A stretch of DNA of 64,000 bases. It comes from Bacillus fungorum. GTDB taxonomy: Bacteria; Bacillota; Bacilli; Bacillales; Bacillaceae_G. This document shows positions 61,976 through 64,000 of this stretch, in pieces. The stretch is taken from assembly GCF_002746455.1 (NCBI RefSeq), contig NZ_NWUW01000017.1, positions 1-64,000 of the forward strand. The letters are read 5' to 3'. Under the pieces are notes generated by a model. That model did not search any database, was not told where the DNA came from, and worked only from the letters and a program-made list of their open reading frames with translations. Position 1 is the first letter of the stretch. Every line of letters starts with the position of its first letter. Made by a program: the position numbers and the translations under genes.

Positions 61976-62773
61976 TTATTCCACCGGTTGTGGCTGTGGC
62001 TGTACTACTTCATTCGCTCCAGCTATCCTCAACATATTTGCAATATCTTTAAAGCCTCTTTTTTCAGCATATTGCAGTGGCGTAATATTTTCCTTATTGC
62101 CCATATTTACATCTGTCCCGTGGTCAATAAGCATTTGAATTACTTTCTTATGATTTTCACTACCATTTCCTAATACGATTGCTTCTACTAAAGCTGTTCC
62201 ACCACGAGCATTTCTATAATTCACATCAATATCTGTATGCTCTAATAATTCTTTTACGACCTCTACATGGCCACGTTCAGATGCAGAAATGAGTGCTGTT
62301 CCACCTGATTTAGTCGTTTCTTTCGTATTAACTCCTGCATTAATTAATACTTTTACAATATCCGTATATCCTTCTCTACTTGCGTAAAGAAATGGATTAC
62401 TTTGTTTCTCATCTTTACTTTCAATATTAGCACCTGCACCAATTAATGCTTTAACTGTTTCTACATGATTTTGATACGTTGCTGCAAGGACAGGCGTTTC
62501 TCCGTTGTCACCTTCTACGTTTATATTCGCTCCATCCTGAATCAACTTCATAGCTGTCTCTGTGTCTCCAAGAGTTGCTGAAAGTAACAACTGTTTGTCC
62601 ATTAAATTTATACTTTTTTCTTCTTTAGATTCTTCCTGTTCTTTATGCTTTTCTTTTTTCTTTTCGTTTTTCACATGAACCGGTTTCGATTCTGGTTCTT
62701 CTTGCTTATCGCAAGCCACTACCGTCATTAAAAGTCCTAATAACATACATAATAAAATTTTTTGTTTTCTCAC
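61976..62773 (-). CDS. Ankyrin-repeat lipoprotein
   Basis: A 265-residue surface lipoprotein. With the GTG start at 62773 the signal peptide is a short classical one, RKQKILLCMLLGLLMTVVAC, with lipobox VVAC. This start has GGAG 8 nt upstream. A frame open to 62812 adds 13 unneeded residues. After a Lys/Glu-rich linker come about five to six ankyrin repeats, e.g. GDNGETPVLAATYQNHVETVK and SGGTALISASERGHVEVVKELL. The C-terminus ends PQPQPVE. It probably mediates protein binding outside the cell. The partner is unknown. Confidence 0.85.
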   Translation of the reverse strand: MRKQKILLCMLLGLLMTVVACDKQEEPESKPVHVKNEKKKEKHKEQEESKEEKSINLMDKQLLLSATLGDTETAMKLIQDGANINVEGDNGETPVLAATYQNHVETVKALIGAGANIESKDEKQSNPFLYASREGYTDIVKVLINAGVNTKETTKSGGTALISASERGHVEVVKELLEHTDIDVNYRNARGGTALVEAIVLGNGSENHKKVIQMLIDHGTDVNMGNKENITPLQYAEKRGFKDIANMLRIAGANEVVQPQPQPVE

Positions 62774-63139
62774 AACTACAACTCCTATGAAAGATAATGT
62801 TTTCTTAACCATTCCTCCATCACATACAATAACTCTTCTTGATTACATTTATCCATAAGCCCTTTATATTCCTTCTTTAATCGGCTTATCTAAGCTCATA
62901 CCTATTTTTTTCTCAACCTATTGGAATGATACACCTGATTGCTTCATCATTAACATTATGAAGCAATTAGTTTAGCACGATTTTACCGCATTTGTATACA
63001 TTTCTAAAAAGTACGTAAATGATTGCTTTAGGTTACTATATTCCATTGTAACCGTTCTTCTAAAAATTTTACACCTTTTCTATATTTGCACTTGAGTAAT
63101 ACTAGAAAGAGACAACTATATAGTTGTCTCTTTCTAGTA
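62774..63139. other. Intergenic region with palindrome
   Basis: About 365 bp with no supported gene. ATTGCTTCAT at about 62939 pairs with ATGAAGCAAT at about 62959 around a short loop. It has no T-run, so it could be an operator or mRNA hairpin. The NosL terminator lies at the right end. Confidence 0.4.
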
Positions 63140-63141
63140 TT
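63101..63141 (-). terminator. Terminator of the NosL gene
   Basis: CTAGAAAGAGACAACTA ta TAGTTGTCTCTTTCTAG, a perfect 17-bp stem next to the stop codon. Confidence 0.8.
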
Positions 63142-63643
63142 AATGATGCCCACCGTGATTCCCTGTTTTCGGTTTCCCCATCATTTCTTTATTCATTTCC
63201 CATTTATGCTCTGCTAGCTCTTTATACGAAAGAACTTTCCCCTTATAGTTAGATACAAAGCTCTCTGCGTCTTTTTTATTTTTAAATGAAATAACATTAT
63301 AAGCCATTGGTGTCGTTATTGTTTTATCATATACGTAAGTCGCATCTTCTAATGAAACCCAATCTTTTGAATCATAATCGCGAACAAATTTTTCTTTCGT
63401 CTTTTCACCTGAATTGATCTCCATCCATTTATACATACAACCGATATCATCAAACTTTAACGCTTTTCCATTTTCTAAAATAATTTCGGTTGCAAATTGA
63501 TTATCCATTACCCCAATTTGACAAATATCACATTTATCATGTTTCTCATCAATTGCCACCGCTTCTGCTTGTTTCTTACCACATCCTACTATTGTAAATA
63601 CAAAAAATAAGCATATAGCAAACATTACATACTTTGTTCTCAT
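63140..63643 (-). CDS. NosL-family copper-binding lipoprotein
   Basis: A 167-residue lipoprotein with signal peptide and lipobox (TIVGC, Cys 21). The NosL pattern follows: CDICQIGVMDNQFATEI with Cys38-x-x-Cys41 and Met46, LKFDDIGCMYKWM, and PMAYNVISFKNKKDAESFV. NosL proteins bind Cu(I) and help assemble nitrous oxide reductase. No nos genes are present in this window, so a general copper-delivery role is possible. The C-terminus GNHGGHH is rich in His and could add metal sites. Confidence 0.85.
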   Translation of the reverse strand: MRTKYVMFAICLFFVFTIVGCGKKQAEAVAIDEKHDKCDICQIGVMDNQFATEIILENGKALKFDDIGCMYKWMEINSGEKTKEKFVRDYDSKDWVSLEDATYVYDKTITTPMAYNVISFKNKKDAESFVSNYKGKVLSYKELAEHKWEMNKEMMGKPKTGNHGGHH

Positions 63644-63739
63644 TTCATTTCCTCCCTAACCGTATCTTCCACAAGGAGAATATCAAAAACTTGTGTGAGA
63701 TTTGTGAAAAAACAATGTTCTTTTTGTAATATATGGAAC

Positions 63740-63770
63740 AAAAAAGATGTGTAGTCATATCTACACATCC
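63740..63770 (-). terminator. Terminator of the partial gene at the right edge
   Basis: GATGTGTAG tcatat CTACACATC stem followed by TTTTTT on the minus strand. Confidence 0.85.
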
Positions 63771-63774
63771 CTCA

Positions 63775-64000
63775 TCATTCACAACCTGTAATTAATAAAT
63801 CGTCTTCTAACTTAACTAATAATGTATCTGTATTAATTTGCTGCCCAACAAATACATTTACTAATCTTATATTTCCACTGATACCGACCGCAACTTTTTC
63901 AAGCTCACCGTTATTTTTACGGATCATCATTAATTTTTCCCACTCATATACGTAAGAAGTTTCATTAACAAAAATCTCTTCTACTTTTCCTTCATAAGAA
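63775..64000 (-). CDS. Partial CDS, C-terminal end of a biotin/lipoyl-like domain protein
   Basis: An open frame enters from the right edge and ends at TGA (63775-63777), giving 74 residues. It starts YEGKVEEIFVNETSYVYEWE and ends LLVKLEDDLLITGCE. The spacing of GKVEEIFV, KLMMI, GISGNI and GQQINTDTLLVKL resembles the beta-hairpin of biotinyl/lipoyl carrier folds. The characteristic MKM or DKA lysine motif is not seen, so it may be a carrier-like domain without cofactor. The N-terminal part lies outside the window. A terminator follows. Confidence 0.6.
   Translation of the reverse strand, partial: SYEGKVEEIFVNETSYVYEWEKLMMIRKNNGELEKVAVGISGNIRLVNVFVGQQINTDTLLVKLEDDLLITGCE

Overview
The window is chromosomal DNA of a Bacillus cereus group organism (B. 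cereus / thuringiensis / anthracis relatives). The evidence is the low G+C content, strong GGAGG-type ribosome binding sites, a spore protein gene (sspH), copies of the group-specific repeat bcr1 with its ATAAA/TTTAT flanks, and the nprR - signal peptide - nprA quorum-sensing cluster typical of the group. No rRNA, tRNA, CRISPR array, prophage or transposase gene was seen.

Left part (0-17 kb): a Fur-controlled siderophore ABC importer (ATPase and two permeases on -, lipoprotein on +), a POT peptide transporter, sspH, an ArsR-type repressor, a 1-kb gene-free stretch holding a full bcr1, L-lactate permease with a textbook promoter and two tandem Rex boxes, aspartase, a CNNM/CBS membrane protein, a VOC protein, a NupC-like transporter, an LCP cell-wall ligase and a VanW-domain protein. 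At 16.7-17.6 kb a lipoprotein carries what looks like a complete RNase A-like toxin domain of the CdiA type, followed 15 bp later by a small gene resembling CdiI immunity proteins.

Middle (18-36 kb): a VTT membrane protein, the bacillolysin gene nprA, a 43-codon exported peptide gene overlapping nprR (a PlcR-like box lies upstream), pncB, the cadC-cadA metal efflux operon with two operators, an amino acid permease, ald with a cre site, a membrane GDPD, and a formate dehydrogenase / DUF1641 pair divergent from fdhD.

Right part (36-64 kb): two paralogous GNAT acetyltransferases on either side of a two-component system, a bcr1-like element containing a 29-codon membrane peptide gene, a MocR regulator divergent from an EamA exporter, a malate module (malic enzyme, 2-HCT transporter, CitA/CitB-type two-component system, chemoreceptor next to it), a C39-like peptidase with a seven-repeat secreted protein, a second OmpR-type two-component system, a PPP-type phosphatase, and a glpP-ugpCAEB-like glycerol-phosphate operon behind a triple perfect Pho box and a long terminator leader. 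The window ends with an ankyrin lipoprotein, a NosL lipoprotein and a partial gene.

Five observations deserve most attention: (1) the RNase A-like lipoprotein toxin/immunity pair; (2) three promoters with an identical 14-bp palindrome exactly 58 bp upstream of a TATACT box, each preceding a tiny ORF (27, 27 and 29 aa), two of which are paralogous peptides; (3) a bcr1 element with an internal peptide gene; (4) a peptide gene at the nprX position that lacks the known SKPDIVG signal; (5) the Pho box plus attenuator arrangement at the glycerol-phosphate operon. All functional calls come from reading the sequence and from memory of protein families; no database search was run.
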